Shown here in pieces: positions 7,638 to 17,279 of a stretch of DNA of 64,000 nucleotides. Under the pieces are notes generated by a model. It did no database searches. It had not been told where the DNA came from and saw only the letters and a list, made by a program, of their open reading frames with translations. This stretch comes from an uncultured Eremococcus sp. Its GTDB lineage: Bacteria > Bacillota > Bacilli > Lactobacillales > Aerococcaceae. The stretch spans positions 1-64,000 of the forward strand of contig CALUDO010000001.1 in the NCBI GenBank assembly GCA_943914835.1. The letters are read 5' to 3'. Each line of letters opens with the position of its first letter. The first letter of the stretch is position 1. A program made the translations under genes and the position numbers.

Positions 7638-8855
7638 ATGAAAGCAGTTGAAATCAAAAATATTTCTAAAATTTTTGGAAATAAGAGTCAAGTGGACCAG
7701 GCTAAGCAACTCTTAAATCAAGGGAAAACAAAAGAAGAGATAGTGGAAGCAAGTGGCGCCACTGTAGGTGTTAATCAGGCTAGCTTCGATATTTATGAGG
7801 GAGAAACATTCGTGGTTATGGGCTTATCCGGTTCTGGTAAGTCAACCCTGCTGAGGATGATTAATCGTTTAATTGAACCTTCAACAGGAGATATCAAAAT
7901 TATGGGTGAATCCATTATTCAGGCGGATAAGGCTCAGCTAAGAGAGATGCGCCGCAATAAGGTGAATATGGTCTTTCAAAATTTTGGGCTTTTTCCTCAT
8001 AAGACTATTCTAGAAAACACAGAATTCGGTTTAGAAATTAAAGGAATTAATGGCGAAGAGAGAAGACAACGGGCAGAAAAAGCTCTAGAAAATGCTGGTC
8101 TGATCTCTTATAAAGATCAATTACCGAATCAATTATCTGGAGGTATGCAGCAACGCGTGGGGCTGGCTAGAGCCTTAGCCAATGACCCAGATATTCTTTT
8201 GATGGATGAAGCTTTCTCAGCTTTAGACCCTCTGATTCGTCGAGATATGCAAGATGAATTGGTTGAATTACAAAAGAGGGATAAACGGACAATTGTTTTT
8301 ATTACCCATGATTTAGATGAAGCCTTACGTATTGGTGATCGTATTGCCTTGATGAAAGATGGGCAAGTGGTTCAAATTAGTAGTGGCGAAGATATCTTAA
8401 TGAATCCAGCTTCTGGTTATGTTGAACGCTTTGTAGAACACGTCGACCCTGCTAAGGTCTTTACGGCAGAGCATGCTATGCAGAAACCAGAAGCTACTGT
8501 AAGACTTGGTAAGGATGGGGCTCGTGTGGCGGCAAGACGGATGCAAGCCAATGACTATGACTACCTTCTGGTAGTTGATGATCAAGATCGCTTGGTAGGT
8601 TATGTGACTGATAGTGATATGGCTCAACTCATTCGCAAAAATCCTGATGTTCAACTCTTACATTTGTCTGATCATATTCATAAGGATATGCCAACGGTAG
8701 GTCCAGAGACCCCCATTAAGGAGATGTATGATTTAATGCACCAAGCTAAGATGCCGATTACAGTCCTTGATGATGAGGATCATTTATTAGGTATTATTTC
8801 GCGTAGAATGATTATTGAAGTCTTGGCAGGAGAAGGGGGCGGTCTGAATGACTAA
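7638..8855 (+). CDS. opuAA: Glycine betaine/quaternary amine ABC transporter ATP-binding protein
   Basis: The 405-residue protein starts at ATG 7638 after GAGGTG; the frame is open upstream into serS, but that stretch has no ribosome site and no homology-like content. The family-specific N-terminal insertion (SGATVGVNQASF) precedes Walker A GLSGSGKST, the signature LSGGMQQRVGLARA, Walker B DILLMDEAFSALDP and the H-loop FITHD. Two CBS domains follow (about 285-400); in the OpuA family these sense ionic strength or nucleotides. It energises uptake of glycine betaine or similar osmoprotectants. It overlaps opuAB by 8 nt. Confidence 0.96.
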   Translation: MKAVEIKNISKIFGNKSQVDQAKQLLNQGKTKEEIVEASGATVGVNQASFDIYEGETFVVMGLSGSGKSTLLRMINRLIEPSTGDIKIMGESIIQADKAQLREMRRNKVNMVFQNFGLFPHKTILENTEFGLEIKGINGEERRQRAEKALENAGLISYKDQLPNQLSGGMQQRVGLARALANDPDILLMDEAFSALDPLIRRDMQDELVELQKRDKRTIVFITHDLDEALRIGDRIALMKDGQVVQISSGEDILMNPASGYVERFVEHVDPAKVFTAEHAMQKPEATVRLGKDGARVAARRMQANDYDYLLVVDDQDRLVGYVTDSDMAQLIRKNPDVQLLHLSDHIHKDMPTVGPETPIKEMYDLMHQAKMPITVLDDEDHLLGIISRRMIIEVLAGEGGGLND

Positions 8856-9699
8856 TATTTTTTGGATAAATCAGTTAGAATTTTCCCAATGGGTTGAAAT
8901 TGTTATGGATTGGATTTCATCGACCTTTGCTGGGGCTTTTAATGTCATCCAATCGGCGGGGGCTTCCATGATGAATGGTTTAACCCAAGCTTTACTAGTT
9001 GTGCCACCCGCTGTTTTTATTCTTTTGATTGCAGTTCTGGCTTACTTCGCTTCGCATAAGAAGTGGGGGCTTCCTGTATTTACCTTAGTTGGCCTAGGTT
9101 TTATTTTAAATCAGGGCTTATGGAATGAATTAATTGATTCGGTTACCTTGGTGATATTCTCCAGTCTATTATCTGTCATCATTGGGGTGCCATTGGGCAT
9201 CATCGCTGCTAAAAGTGAAACGGCTCAATCCATCATTAAGCCAATTCTTGACTTTATGCAGACCATGCCTGCCTTTGTATACTTAATCCCAGCCGTGGCT
9301 TTCTTTGGAATTGGAGTGGTTCCTGGGGTATTTGCATCGGTGATTTTTGCACTTCCGCCTACAGTGCGGATGACTAATTTGGGTATCCGTAGTATTTCTA
9401 CTGAGTTGATTGAGGCTGCTGAATCCTTCGGATCAACAGGCTGGCAGAAATTATTCAAGGTCGAGTTGCCCCTGGCCAAGGATACAATTATGGCAGGGAT
9501 TAATCAGACTGTGATGCTAGCCTTGTCGATGGTTGTTATTGGCTCTATGATTGGGGCTCCTGGCTTGGGTCAGAATGTGTTAACCGCTCTTCAACGGGCA
9601 AATATTGGAGATGGTTTCGTTGCTGGGATTTCAATTGTGGTACTAGCGATTATTATTGACCGCCTTACTCAGGTTTTATCTAATCAGACTAGGGATTAA
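8848..9699 (+). CDS. opuAB: Glycine betaine ABC transporter permease
   Basis: The 283-residue membrane protein of the ProW/OpuAB family has about six to seven hydrophobic segments and the EAA-type loop ELIEAAESFGSTGWQKLFKVELP that contacts the ATPase. It starts inside the end of opuAA, so translation is coupled. The N-terminal extension before the first membrane span is short, as in B. subtilis OpuAB. Confidence 0.96.
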   Translation: MTNIFWINQLEFSQWVEIVMDWISSTFAGAFNVIQSAGASMMNGLTQALLVVPPAVFILLIAVLAYFASHKKWGLPVFTLVGLGFILNQGLWNELIDSVTLVIFSSLLSVIIGVPLGIIAAKSETAQSIIKPILDFMQTMPAFVYLIPAVAFFGIGVVPGVFASVIFALPPTVRMTNLGIRSISTELIEAAESFGSTGWQKLFKVELPLAKDTIMAGINQTVMLALSMVVIGSMIGAPGLGQNVLTALQRANIGDGFVAGISIVVLAIIIDRLTQVLSNQTRD

Positions 9700-9716
9700 T
9701 TAAGAAAGGAGTTATT

Positions 9717-10589
9717 ATGTTTAAAAAAATTCTTTTAAGCTTATTTGCTATTCTGGGTCTGACCCTAAGCCTTGGTTCTCAGGGGGCATTTGAGTCACGA
9801 GGTAATTTCTTTAGTGGAGAAGATAAGCAAGTAACCTTATCCTATGTGCAATGGGATTCTGAAATTGCTTCGACCTATGTCTTAGCTGCTATTTTAGAAG
9901 AAGCAGGCTATCAAGTTCAATTAACACCTGTGGATGTAGCCATTAACTTCTCTGCCATTGCTAACGGAGAAGCAGATGCGACAGTATCTGTTTGGTTGCC
10001 CAATACCCATGGAGAATATCTAAAACGGTATGGTGACCAAATGGTGGATTTAGGTCATAACTTAGAAGGGGCTACCATAGGCTTAACCGTTCCAGCTTAT
10101 ATGGATGTTGATTCGATTTCAGACCTTAAAGACCAGGCCGGTAAGAAAATCACGGCCATTGAGCCTGGTGCAGGTGTTGTGGTAGCTGCCCAAGAGGCCC
10201 AAGAGACTTATTCTAATTTATCTGATTGGGAAGTCGTGACCGCTTCAACTGGTGCGATGACAACTGCTTTGGGGCAAGCTATTGATAAAGAAGAAGATAT
10301 CGTCGTGACTGGTTGGACTCCTCACTGGATGTTTGCGCAATACGACCTGAAATATTTGGAAGATTCCGAGGGTGTCTTTGGTGAAGGAGAATACATTGCC
10401 ACTTATGCTAGACAAGGTTTAGAAGAAGATTCCCCTGGAGCCTTTAAGATTATTGATGCCTTCCAATGGCAGGTGGAGGATATGGAATCCGTCATGTTAG
10501 ATATCTCTCAAGGAGATAGCCCTGAAGAAGCTGCTCAGACATGGGTTCAAGCTAATCGGGACCGGGTAGATGATTGGATTCAAGAATAA
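9717..10589 (+). CDS. opuAC: Glycine betaine-binding protein, without a lipobox cysteine
   Basis: The 290-residue OpuAC-type binding protein starts at ATG 9717 after AAAGGAG. Betaine-cage-type tryptophans are visible in YVQWDSE, VSVWLPNTHGEY and TGWTPHWMF. The N-terminus is a hydrophobic signal (residues 4-21), but the expected lipobox position reads LSLGSQG with Ser (TCT) instead of Cys. Gram-positive OpuAC proteins are normally lipoproteins. Here the protein may stay attached by an uncleaved signal or be released. Third gene of the opuA operon, followed by a terminator. Confidence 0.93.
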   Translation: MFKKILLSLFAILGLTLSLGSQGAFESRGNFFSGEDKQVTLSYVQWDSEIASTYVLAAILEEAGYQVQLTPVDVAINFSAIANGEADATVSVWLPNTHGEYLKRYGDQMVDLGHNLEGATIGLTVPAYMDVDSISDLKDQAGKKITAIEPGAGVVVAAQEAQETYSNLSDWEVVTASTGAMTTALGQAIDKEEDIVVTGWTPHWMFAQYDLKYLEDSEGVFGEGEYIATYARQGLEEDSPGAFKIIDAFQWQVEDMESVMLDISQGDSPEEAAQTWVQANRDRVDDWIQE

Positions 10590-10604
10590 AAATATAGCCT
10601 TTTT

Positions 10605-10639
10605 AAATCCAGGTTCCTGAGAGCAGGGCCTGGATTTTT
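10605..10639 (+). terminator. Terminator of the opuA operon
   Basis: AAATCCAGG (10605-10613) pairs with CCTGGATTT (10629-10637), with additional pairing of CCTG and CAGG inside the loop, and is followed by T residues. Confidence 0.88.
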
Positions 10640-10762
10640 GAGTTTTTGATTCGAGGAAATCTTGCGAGGTTAAAGAGAAAATAGTTATAAATAGCAGGGC
10701 TAGCCATGACTAGCTAGTTAGGCTTATAATGGACATGAATGATTGGAAGAAGGAAGTTATTT

Positions 10763-11437
10763 ATGAAACGTGCAAATTACAGTCATATTCGTGTGGGGGT
10801 TTTTCTCTCTTTCTTATCAGGAGCTTTAGACGCTTATACCTATTTGCGACAAGGCAGGGTCTTTGCCGGCATGCAGACGGGTAATATTATTTTAATGTTG
10901 ATTCGTTTGTCCCAAGGAGCACTCGTGGAAGTCCTTCCCTATTTAGTATCTATTATCATGTTCTGTCTGGGGACCTTCTTGGCAAAGGCTATTCAGGATT
11001 TAGCTAAGTATGGGTCTCGTCATCATTCAGGAACACTTATCTTGTTGTACGAGATGGTACTTTTATGTTTGGCTAGTATTTTTGAAAGGGATAGTCCCTC
11101 ACTTTTGGTCACCTCATTAATAGCTCTTGCTGCCTCTGCTCAATTTCTTGAATTTCGCAGCTTGAAGGACTACTCCTATGCTAATAATATGATGACAGGT
11201 AATTTACGGAATTTTATTAGTGCCTTATATGATGCTTGGATATTAAAAGAAAGAAAGGCAGAAGAGAAGGCTCATGCTATAGGTAGGGTGATTGTGAGCT
11301 TTATGCTTGGCGTCTTAGTGAGTGCTTTGATGGCTAGTCATATTGGCGCTTATTCAATGTGGTTTCTTGTTTTTGGGCTGATGGTGGTTATAGGCTTGGC
11401 CCACTTCCAACTTAATTTGATTGAGGATATGGATTAG
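10763..11437 (+). CDS. YoaK/DUF1275-family membrane protein
   Basis: The protein has 224 residues from ATG 10763, which is preceded by AAGGA at suitable distance; ATG 10739 lacks one. Five to six hydrophobic helices are present. Family features are GALDAYTYLRQGRVFAGMQTGN near the N-terminus and the second repeat-like NNMMTGNLRNF near residue 140. The DUF1275/YoaK family has no established biochemical function, though a transporter role is often guessed. It stands alone between two terminators. Confidence 0.8.
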   Translation: MKRANYSHIRVGVFLSFLSGALDAYTYLRQGRVFAGMQTGNIILMLIRLSQGALVEVLPYLVSIIMFCLGTFLAKAIQDLAKYGSRHHSGTLILLYEMVLLCLASIFERDSPSLLVTSLIALAASAQFLEFRSLKDYSYANNMMTGNLRNFISALYDAWILKERKAEEKAHAIGRVIVSFMLGVLVSALMASHIGAYSMWFLVFGLMVVIGLAHFQLNLIEDMD

Positions 11438-11460
11438 GCTATACAAAAATGGGTGTTTTG

Positions 11461-11469
11461 TGGTATAAT
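11461..11469 (+). promoter_or_regulatory. Extended -10 promoter of secG
   Basis: TGGTATAAT is a full extended -10 element (TGnTATAAT) with no clear -35. It lies about 33 bp before the secG start codon. Confidence 0.6.
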
Positions 11470-11501
11470 GATTCTTGAAGTCTAATTGAGGAGGGAAGCT
11501 C

Positions 11502-11732
11502 TTGGAACAAATTCTGTTAATTGCCTTGATGGTAGTATCTGTCTTAATTATTATTGCAGTCATTATGCAACCTACTAAAGGGAATGCGGCGAGTATGCTA
11601 TCGGGGTCTGATGATGGCCAAGTGAAAACAAAGGCTAGAGGCTTTGAAGCCTTCCTTATTAAGTGGACAAGTATTCTGTGTGCCTTGTTCTTTGCCATTG
11701 CTTTGGCTTTGGCTTTTCTATCAGGCAAATAA
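11502..11732 (+). CDS. secG: Preprotein translocase subunit SecG
   Basis: The 76-residue protein starts with TTG at 11502 after a strong GAGGAGG. Two membrane helices (about 4-20 and 52-72) flank a loop with the family segment QPTKGNAASMLSG. It is the small accessory subunit of the SecYEG channel. A gene cluster of secG, esterase, rnr and smpB is typical of Firmicutes, although a terminator separates secG from the esterase here. Confidence 0.94.
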   Translation: MEQILLIALMVVSVLIIIAVIMQPTKGNAASMLSGSDDGQVKTKARGFEAFLIKWTSILCALFFAIALALAFLSGK

Positions 11733-11765
11733 TCCTGAATGGACCAATATATAGATTGATATATT

Positions 11766-11810
11766 AAAGAGACTCATGAGCAGGTGACTGCAATCATTGA
11801 GTCTCTTTTT
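11766..11810 (+). terminator. Terminator after secG
   Basis: AAAGAGACTCA (11766-11776) pairs with TGAGTCTCTTT (11798-11808) and runs into T residues. Confidence 0.88.
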
Positions 11811-11871
11811 GAGTAAGGTTCTTTATCTTTGGCTGGCAATAGTCTAGGATAGTAGTAGACTAGAAAGTGGG

Positions 11872-12627
11872 ATGGAAATGGTAGACTTAAAAGATGATGA
11901 TCGCTTTTACCCAAATGAGGGAGCAAGAACGGGGATTATTCTATTACATGCTTATACTGGCAGTCCTATGGATGTCAACCCCTTAGCCCGTAAGTTAAAT
12001 CGGGAAGGTTATGCGGTTTTGGCACCAATCTTTACTGGTCATGGGACAAAGGACGTTAATGACTTGTTATCTGCTGATATTTCAGATTGGCAAGAAGATA
12101 GCCAGAGGGCTTTGACATGGATGGAGAATCAAGACTTTGATAAGATTATGGTTTTTGGCTTGTCGTTAGGAGGCTTGTTGGCTACCTGGTTAATTACCCA
12201 ACATCCCAAGCAAATTCAGGCGGGAGGCATGTTTAATAGTCCCATTTTGGCTGACAAACCGATTCACTTGGACCGACCCTTTATGGCTTATGTCAAAGCA
12301 CTTTACAAGGCTAGGGGCAAATCTGACCAGTATGAAATAGAGGCAGCTGGAATTCTTGACCGCCACCACCAACAAGTTGAAGGAATAGATACTTTAAGAA
12401 GGCAAGTATCAGCAGAATTAGAAGATATATCTATGCCTTTTTACATTGCTCAATCCGGTAAAGATGACTTAGTTGATCCCCAAGTAGAAGAGGTCTTTGC
12501 CCAATTCTTGCCAAATACTAAACTTGACTACAATTATTTTCCCGGCTTGACCCATGTGATAACGGTCAATAGAGATCGTCGTGCTTTTGAAGACTCTGTC
12601 ATTCATTTTATTCGTCAGTCCAGTTAA
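11872..12627 (+). CDS. Alpha/beta-hydrolase carboxylesterase (Est30/YvaK type)
   Basis: The 251-residue serine hydrolase shows the oxyanion segment LLHAYTGSP, the nucleophile elbow GLSLGG (Ser near residue 94), the acid region SGKDDLVDP and the catalytic His in GLTHVI. This matches monoglyceride-lipase/Est30 carboxylesterases found upstream of rnr in many Bacilli. The natural substrate is unknown. ATG 11872 and ATG 11878 are both possible starts with only weak upstream ribosome sites. It lies 14 bp before rnr, so the two are probably co-transcribed. Confidence 0.9.
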   Translation: MEMVDLKDDDRFYPNEGARTGIILLHAYTGSPMDVNPLARKLNREGYAVLAPIFTGHGTKDVNDLLSADISDWQEDSQRALTWMENQDFDKIMVFGLSLGGLLATWLITQHPKQIQAGGMFNSPILADKPIHLDRPFMAYVKALYKARGKSDQYEIEAAGILDRHHQQVEGIDTLRRQVSAELEDISMPFYIAQSGKDDLVDPQVEEVFAQFLPNTKLDYNYFPGLTHVITVNRDRRAFEDSVIHFIRQSS

Positions 12628-12641
12628 TTAGGAGGAGATAT

Positions 12642-15104
12642 ATGAGTTTAAACAAGTTAGAGAAGAGGTTATTAGCCTTTTTTCAAGACAATCCAGATCA
12701 GAGCTTTTCAGCCAATGACTTAGCTCAAAGGTTTAATTTCAAGGGGTCTAAGAATTATAAACGGATGGTCAAAGCCTTAGCATTCTTAGAACATATTGAA
12801 ATGATTGAGTTGAAAGATCAAGCTAGCTTTCAATTAGTTCAAAAATCTAAGCAACTTGTCCAAGGAAAATTTAGGGCAAATGCTAAGGGCTACGGCTTTG
12901 TGACGGTTGAGGAAGGGCGGCCAGACTTATTTATTCCACCGGGTAAGACTGGAGAAGCCATGGATGGCGATGACGTAGAGATTCGAATCCTTAAAGAAGT
13001 TAATCCGGAAACAGGAAAAGGTTCTGAGGCCGAAGTTGTTGGAGTCCTTCATCGGGCTGTGTCTCAATTGGTAGGAGAATTCTTTGCCTTTAATCAGAAA
13101 GAACGGCAAGACACAGGGTATATTGGCTATCTTCTTCCTAGAACTGAGTCTACCCAAGCCTTAAGGATAATGATAGAAGACCGTGGGCTTCATCCAGTGT
13201 CTAATACCATTTGCGTAGCTGAAATTAGTCAATATCCTAGTTCAGAACAACCTAGTCTCATTATTGGGCATATTACCAAAGAATTGGGGCATCGAGACGA
13301 ACCTGGGGTGGATATTTTAGAAATTTTATATCAATTTGGGATTCCTCATGAATTTCCAGAGGATGTCAAGGAAGAAGTCAAAGCTTTCCCTGACCAAGTA
13401 GATTCCAGTCAAATGGAGGGCAGAAGAGACCTTCGTGACCAACTGATTTTCACCATTGATGGGGCTGATGCTAAGGACTTAGATGATGCCATCTCGATTC
13501 AAAAAGCAGAAGATGGAACTTATCAATTGGGTGTCCATATTGCGGATGTCTCCCATTATGTTCAAGCGGGAACAGCGATTGATGCGGAAGCCTACGATCG
13601 TGGCACCTCTGTGTATTTGACGGACCGAGTTGTGCCAATGTTGCCGCAGAAACTATCGAACGGCCTATGTTCTCTGCATGCGCATGAAGATCGATTAACT
13701 TTAACCTGTCAAATGACCATCGATTCAAGGGGAAAGGTTATAAAGTCTGAGATTTTCCCCTCAGTAATCAATTCCACTTACCGAATGACTTATAAGGATG
13801 TGAACGGTATTCTTGATGGTGATAGTCAGTTACGCCAAGACTATGCTGACCTAGTTGAATACTTGGAAGAAGCAGCTAAGCTCCATAAGATTTTAGAGAA
13901 GAAGCGCGACCGGCGAGGGGCGATTAATTTTGATTCAAAAGAGGCTGAAATTATTGTAGATAGACAAGGACATCCCCAAGATATTGTTCTTCGTCAGCGT
14001 GGCCTTGGGGAACGGTTAATTGAATCCTTTATGTTAGTGGCAAATGAAACTGTTGCAGGTCAGTTCATGGCGAAGGAACTACCTTTTGTATATCGAATCC
14101 ATGAGCAACCGGATGAGGAGAAGATGCAACGATTTGCAGAATTTGCCAGTACTTTAGGCCTAGTCCTCAGAGGAAACCCTGACCATATCAAACCAAAACA
14201 ATTACAGGAAGTCTTGGAGGAGGCAGAGGGGGAAGACTTTGAATCTGTCTTATCCATGATGATGTTACGTAGCATGCAACAGGCTAAGTACTCGGATGAG
14301 GCCTTGGGGCATTACGGACTAGCGACTCAGGAATATACCCACTTTACTTCACCAATTCGTCGGTATCCAGATTTGATGGTCCATCGGCTTATCCACTTTT
14401 ATTGGGGCCGTCCAAGTCAAAAAGACATAGCTAAAGTTGGGCGAGACCTTGCTGGTATTACTGACCATGCTTCTAAAATGGAACGTCGGGCGGTTGAAGC
14501 AGAGCGAGAAACAGATGCTTTGAAGAAGGCTGAATATATGGTCGATAAGGTTGGCCAAGAATATCCCGGCCAAATATCATCCCTTACTTCCTTTGGTATG
14601 TTTGTAGAACTAGACAATACGGTGGAAGGTTTAATTACCATGGACCGGTTGTCAGACGATTATTACCAATATATCCAGGATCATATGTTATTGATAGGAG
14701 AACGAACAGGTAAGGTCTTCAAAATTGGTCAGAAAGTCCTTATAAAGGTCGAAGCGGTGGATGTTTCTCAACGAGAAATTGATTTCAGCTTGGTTGACTT
14801 TGAGCCAGTTAAAGAAAATGCTGACCTACAATCCCTAGCTCAAACCAAAAAGAATAGGCGTCAAAAATCTGGTGGCCGCAAGGGATCTTCCAAGTCCTCT
14901 TCCAAGAGGTCTTCAAACCAAGCCAGCAAGCGAGGTTCAAAGACTAGCGGCTCTAAACAAAGAAAGTCGAAAAGACAAAGCAAATCCACAAAGCAAAAGA
15001 GGACCTCTAAGTCGCAAGAAACAAAACGACCTAATCCAGACAAGACGACCAGTAAAAAAGGGAAATTTTCTAAACAATTCACCATTAAACGAGGTAAATC
15101 GTAA
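12642..15104 (+). CDS. rnr: Ribonuclease R
   Basis: The 820-residue protein has an N-terminal winged-helix region (1-65), cold-shock/OB domains (about 70-230), and the RNB catalytic domain with the metal-binding motif DGADAKDLDDAISI near residue 270. An S1 domain at about 635-720 begins with PGQISSLTSFGMFVEL. The tail from about 735 is extremely Lys/Ser-rich. It degrades structured RNA 3' to 5' and works with SmpB-tmRNA in trans-translation; smpB follows directly. The low-complexity basic tail is longer than in many homologues and probably helps RNA or ribosome binding. ATG 12642 follows AGGAGG. Confidence 0.97.
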   Translation: MSLNKLEKRLLAFFQDNPDQSFSANDLAQRFNFKGSKNYKRMVKALAFLEHIEMIELKDQASFQLVQKSKQLVQGKFRANAKGYGFVTVEEGRPDLFIPPGKTGEAMDGDDVEIRILKEVNPETGKGSEAEVVGVLHRAVSQLVGEFFAFNQKERQDTGYIGYLLPRTESTQALRIMIEDRGLHPVSNTICVAEISQYPSSEQPSLIIGHITKELGHRDEPGVDILEILYQFGIPHEFPEDVKEEVKAFPDQVDSSQMEGRRDLRDQLIFTIDGADAKDLDDAISIQKAEDGTYQLGVHIADVSHYVQAGTAIDAEAYDRGTSVYLTDRVVPMLPQKLSNGLCSLHAHEDRLTLTCQMTIDSRGKVIKSEIFPSVINSTYRMTYKDVNGILDGDSQLRQDYADLVEYLEEAAKLHKILEKKRDRRGAINFDSKEAEIIVDRQGHPQDIVLRQRGLGERLIESFMLVANETVAGQFMAKELPFVYRIHEQPDEEKMQRFAEFASTLGLVLRGNPDHIKPKQLQEVLEEAEGEDFESVLSMMMLRSMQQAKYSDEALGHYGLATQEYTHFTSPIRRYPDLMVHRLIHFYWGRPSQKDIAKVGRDLAGITDHASKMERRAVEAERETDALKKAEYMVDKVGQEYPGQISSLTSFGMFVELDNTVEGLITMDRLSDDYYQYIQDHMLLIGERTGKVFKIGQKVLIKVEAVDVSQREIDFSLVDFEPVKENADLQSLAQTKKNRRQKSGGRKGSSKSSSKRSSNQASKRGSKTSGSKQRKSKRQSKSTKQKRTSKSQETKRPNPDKTTSKKGKFSKQFTIKRGKS

Positions 15105-15121
15105 GAGGAAGGAGGCTAGAC

Positions 15122-15583
15122 ATGGTTCAAGTAAAAGATAAACCCTTAGCTTCTAATCGGAAGGCAAGGCATGATTATGAAATCCTTGATACTTTTGAAG
15201 CTGGCTTGGTCTTAACTGGAACTGAAATTAAATCCATTCGCCAGGGGAAAATAAATTTGAAAGATGGATTCGTTTCAATCCACCAAGGCGAGGCCTGGAT
15301 TAAGGGAGTCCATATTTCTCCGTATGAACAGGGAAACTTATTCAATCATGACCCTCTGCGTAATCGAAAACTTCTCCTGCACAAACGGGAAATTATAAAG
15401 TTAGATCAAGAAAGTCAGCAAAAGGGCTTAACTTTAATTCCCTTGAAGGTCTATCTCGTTCGCGGTAAGGCTAAGCTCTTATTTGGTTTAGCACGAGGCA
15501 AGAATAAGTACGATAAGCGACATGCCCTGAAAAATCAACAAGCCAAAAGGGATATTGATCGTGCTTTGAAAGAACGCTATTAA
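15122..15583 (+). CDS. smpB: SsrA-binding protein SmpB
   Basis: The 153-residue protein has the SmpB beta-barrel (NRKARHDYEILDTFEAGLVL, TGTEIKSIRQG) and the basic C-terminal tail (KRDIDRALKERY) that enters the decoding centre. It binds tmRNA to rescue stalled ribosomes. ATG 15122 follows AAGGAGG. It lies 17 bp downstream of rnr. No tmRNA gene is visible nearby. Confidence 0.98.
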   Translation: MVQVKDKPLASNRKARHDYEILDTFEAGLVLTGTEIKSIRQGKINLKDGFVSIHQGEAWIKGVHISPYEQGNLFNHDPLRNRKLLLHKREIIKLDQESQQKGLTLIPLKVYLVRGKAKLLFGLARGKNKYDKRHALKNQQAKRDIDRALKERY

Positions 15584-15609
15584 GAAAAATTAATTTTGTA
15601 ATGTATCTA

Positions 15610-15637
15610 ACGACCCTAGATAAGCTAGGGCGTTTTT
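15610..15637 (+). terminator. Terminator after smpB
   Basis: ACG-A-CCCTAG (15610-15619) pairs with CTAGGGCGT (15625-15633), with one bulged A, and is followed by a T-run. Confidence 0.85.
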
Positions 15638-15687
15638 TCTTGGCTGGAAGTGGTATACTTATAGAGTTGAAGAAAGGAGGACCTCAT

Positions 15688-16818
15688 ATGAAAGAAAAAA
15701 TTGGTTTGTATGTGCACATTCCCTTCTGTCAGAAGTTATGCCATTACTGTGATTTCCTGACTTTTGAAAACCAAGAGGGGATGATTGAGGACTATGTTGA
15801 TTACTTAATTAAGGAAATGGATCTTTATCAGGATCGAGGCTACCTTTTAGATACAATATACTTTGGTGGTGGGACACCCTCCTATCTTGCTGCTGATGAA
15901 ATGGCTGAAATTATAGATGCCATTCAAAAGAAGTTTGAATGGACCCCTGATTGTGAGGTGTCCATTGAAATGAATCCGGAATCCATCGATGCAGAAAAGG
16001 TTAAAACTTATTTAGAATGTGGTTTTAATCGGTTTTCAATGGGGGTGCAGACCTTTGATCCTAAAGTACTGCAAATTATGGGACGCCTTCATACACGTGA
16101 TACAGTCTTGTCTAAATATATCCTATTAAGAGAGATGGGGTGTGATAATATATCTATTGATCTGATGTTTAATAATCCCGGACAGGATATAGATGTTTTA
16201 AATCGGGATATAGACCAGGCTCTAGCCTTGAATCCAGATCATATTTCATATTATTCTTTGATGATTAAAGATAATACCAATTTCAAACGCTGGTTGGAGA
16301 AAGGACGTATCCGACTGTTTGATGAGAAGACTGACCGGGACATGTATCATTTAATACAGAGTCGTTTGCAGGAAGCTGGCTTTGATCAATATGAGATTTC
16401 GTCTTTTGCTAGAAATGGCAAGCAAGGGCGGCACAATAAAAAATATTGGCAGTTGGATAATTACTTAGGTTTAGGTCTAGGGGCATCTTCCAATATTGAT
16501 TTGGTCCGTTTTACTAATACACGCGGTTTTAATGATTATTTTGCCGCCATAGATCAAGGACAAGTTCCGGTAGAGACTTCTGAACAAATGGATATAGAAG
16601 AGCGAGAGAAAGAATTCATCATGTTAAATATGCGGTTGAGACAAGGCTTTGATATTTCTACTATCAATCAGCGGTTTGGCATCGACTTTTTAAGTAAATA
16701 TCAAACAGCCCTGGATAAGCACTTGAAATACAAGGTGATTCAAATTCAGGGAGACCGGATATCTTTCACCGATTATGGTATGGATGTGGGTAATCAATTT
16801 TATTTGGATATACTTTAA
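15688..16818 (+). CDS. hemW: Radical SAM heme chaperone HemW
   Basis: The 376-residue protein starts at ATG 15688 after AAAGGAGG; the open frame extends upstream through the smpB terminator, which is not credible coding. The radical SAM cluster motif is CQKLCHYC (about residues 18-25) followed by DF, the HemW form. YFGGGTPSYL and the HemN C-terminal domain follow. HemW proteins bind heme and [4Fe-4S] and are often misnamed coproporphyrinogen oxidase. No heme biosynthesis genes are nearby. A TGGTATACT extended -10 sits at 15651-15659. Confidence 0.93.
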   Translation: MKEKIGLYVHIPFCQKLCHYCDFLTFENQEGMIEDYVDYLIKEMDLYQDRGYLLDTIYFGGGTPSYLAADEMAEIIDAIQKKFEWTPDCEVSIEMNPESIDAEKVKTYLECGFNRFSMGVQTFDPKVLQIMGRLHTRDTVLSKYILLREMGCDNISIDLMFNNPGQDIDVLNRDIDQALALNPDHISYYSLMIKDNTNFKRWLEKGRIRLFDEKTDRDMYHLIQSRLQEAGFDQYEISSFARNGKQGRHNKKYWQLDNYLGLGLGASSNIDLVRFTNTRGFNDYFAAIDQGQVPVETSEQMDIEEREKEFIMLNMRLRQGFDISTINQRFGIDFLSKYQTALDKHLKYKVIQIQGDRISFTDYGMDVGNQFYLDIL

Positions 16819-17240
16819 TGGTATCAAACAATGACGTTTCCTCTTGATTCCACCAGAATCCGACAAAGCAAGTCTAGGTAATAGAAAGGATATCTCATAG
16901 TTCAAATACTAGCTGAAGAGGATAAGGAGCTTGCAGGTGTTAGACATAGCCTAGGGGAGGAAGGTATGGATACAGATGGAAATGCATTTTTTATTTTAAC
17001 TGCAGGTAGATATCAATTTGTAATCAGTCATCTCTCTTAAGGCTATAGTTAGCTTAAATTGGAAACGGATATGAGCATTGAGAGACACCCCCCTCAATTG
17101 AATAAAAAACAATGAGCTTGATGCTTTTTTATTGAATACAGGTGAATTTGTCTCATACGGCCCAGGCCTTGTCTATTGGCTCTTTATTCTTACTTAAGAA
17201 GAGTAAAAGTAATCTTAAAAAGACTATTTATAGCTTAGAA

Positions 17241-17273
17241 AACCTTAGATCATTCTTGATCGAAGGTTTTTTT
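17241..17273 (+). terminator. Orphan rho-independent terminator
   Basis: AACCTT-A-GATCA (17241-17252) pairs with TGATC-G-AAGGTT (17257-17268) around TTCT, with one internal mismatch, followed by TTTTT. No intact gene lies upstream on this strand closer than hemW, which ends at 16818. Confidence 0.85.
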
Positions 17274-17279
17274 CATGCT

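Noticed and set aside
14861..15141. Alternative frames through the rnr tail on both strands
   Set aside because: The low-complexity Lys/Ser codons open other frames by composition; only the rnr frame has domain content.
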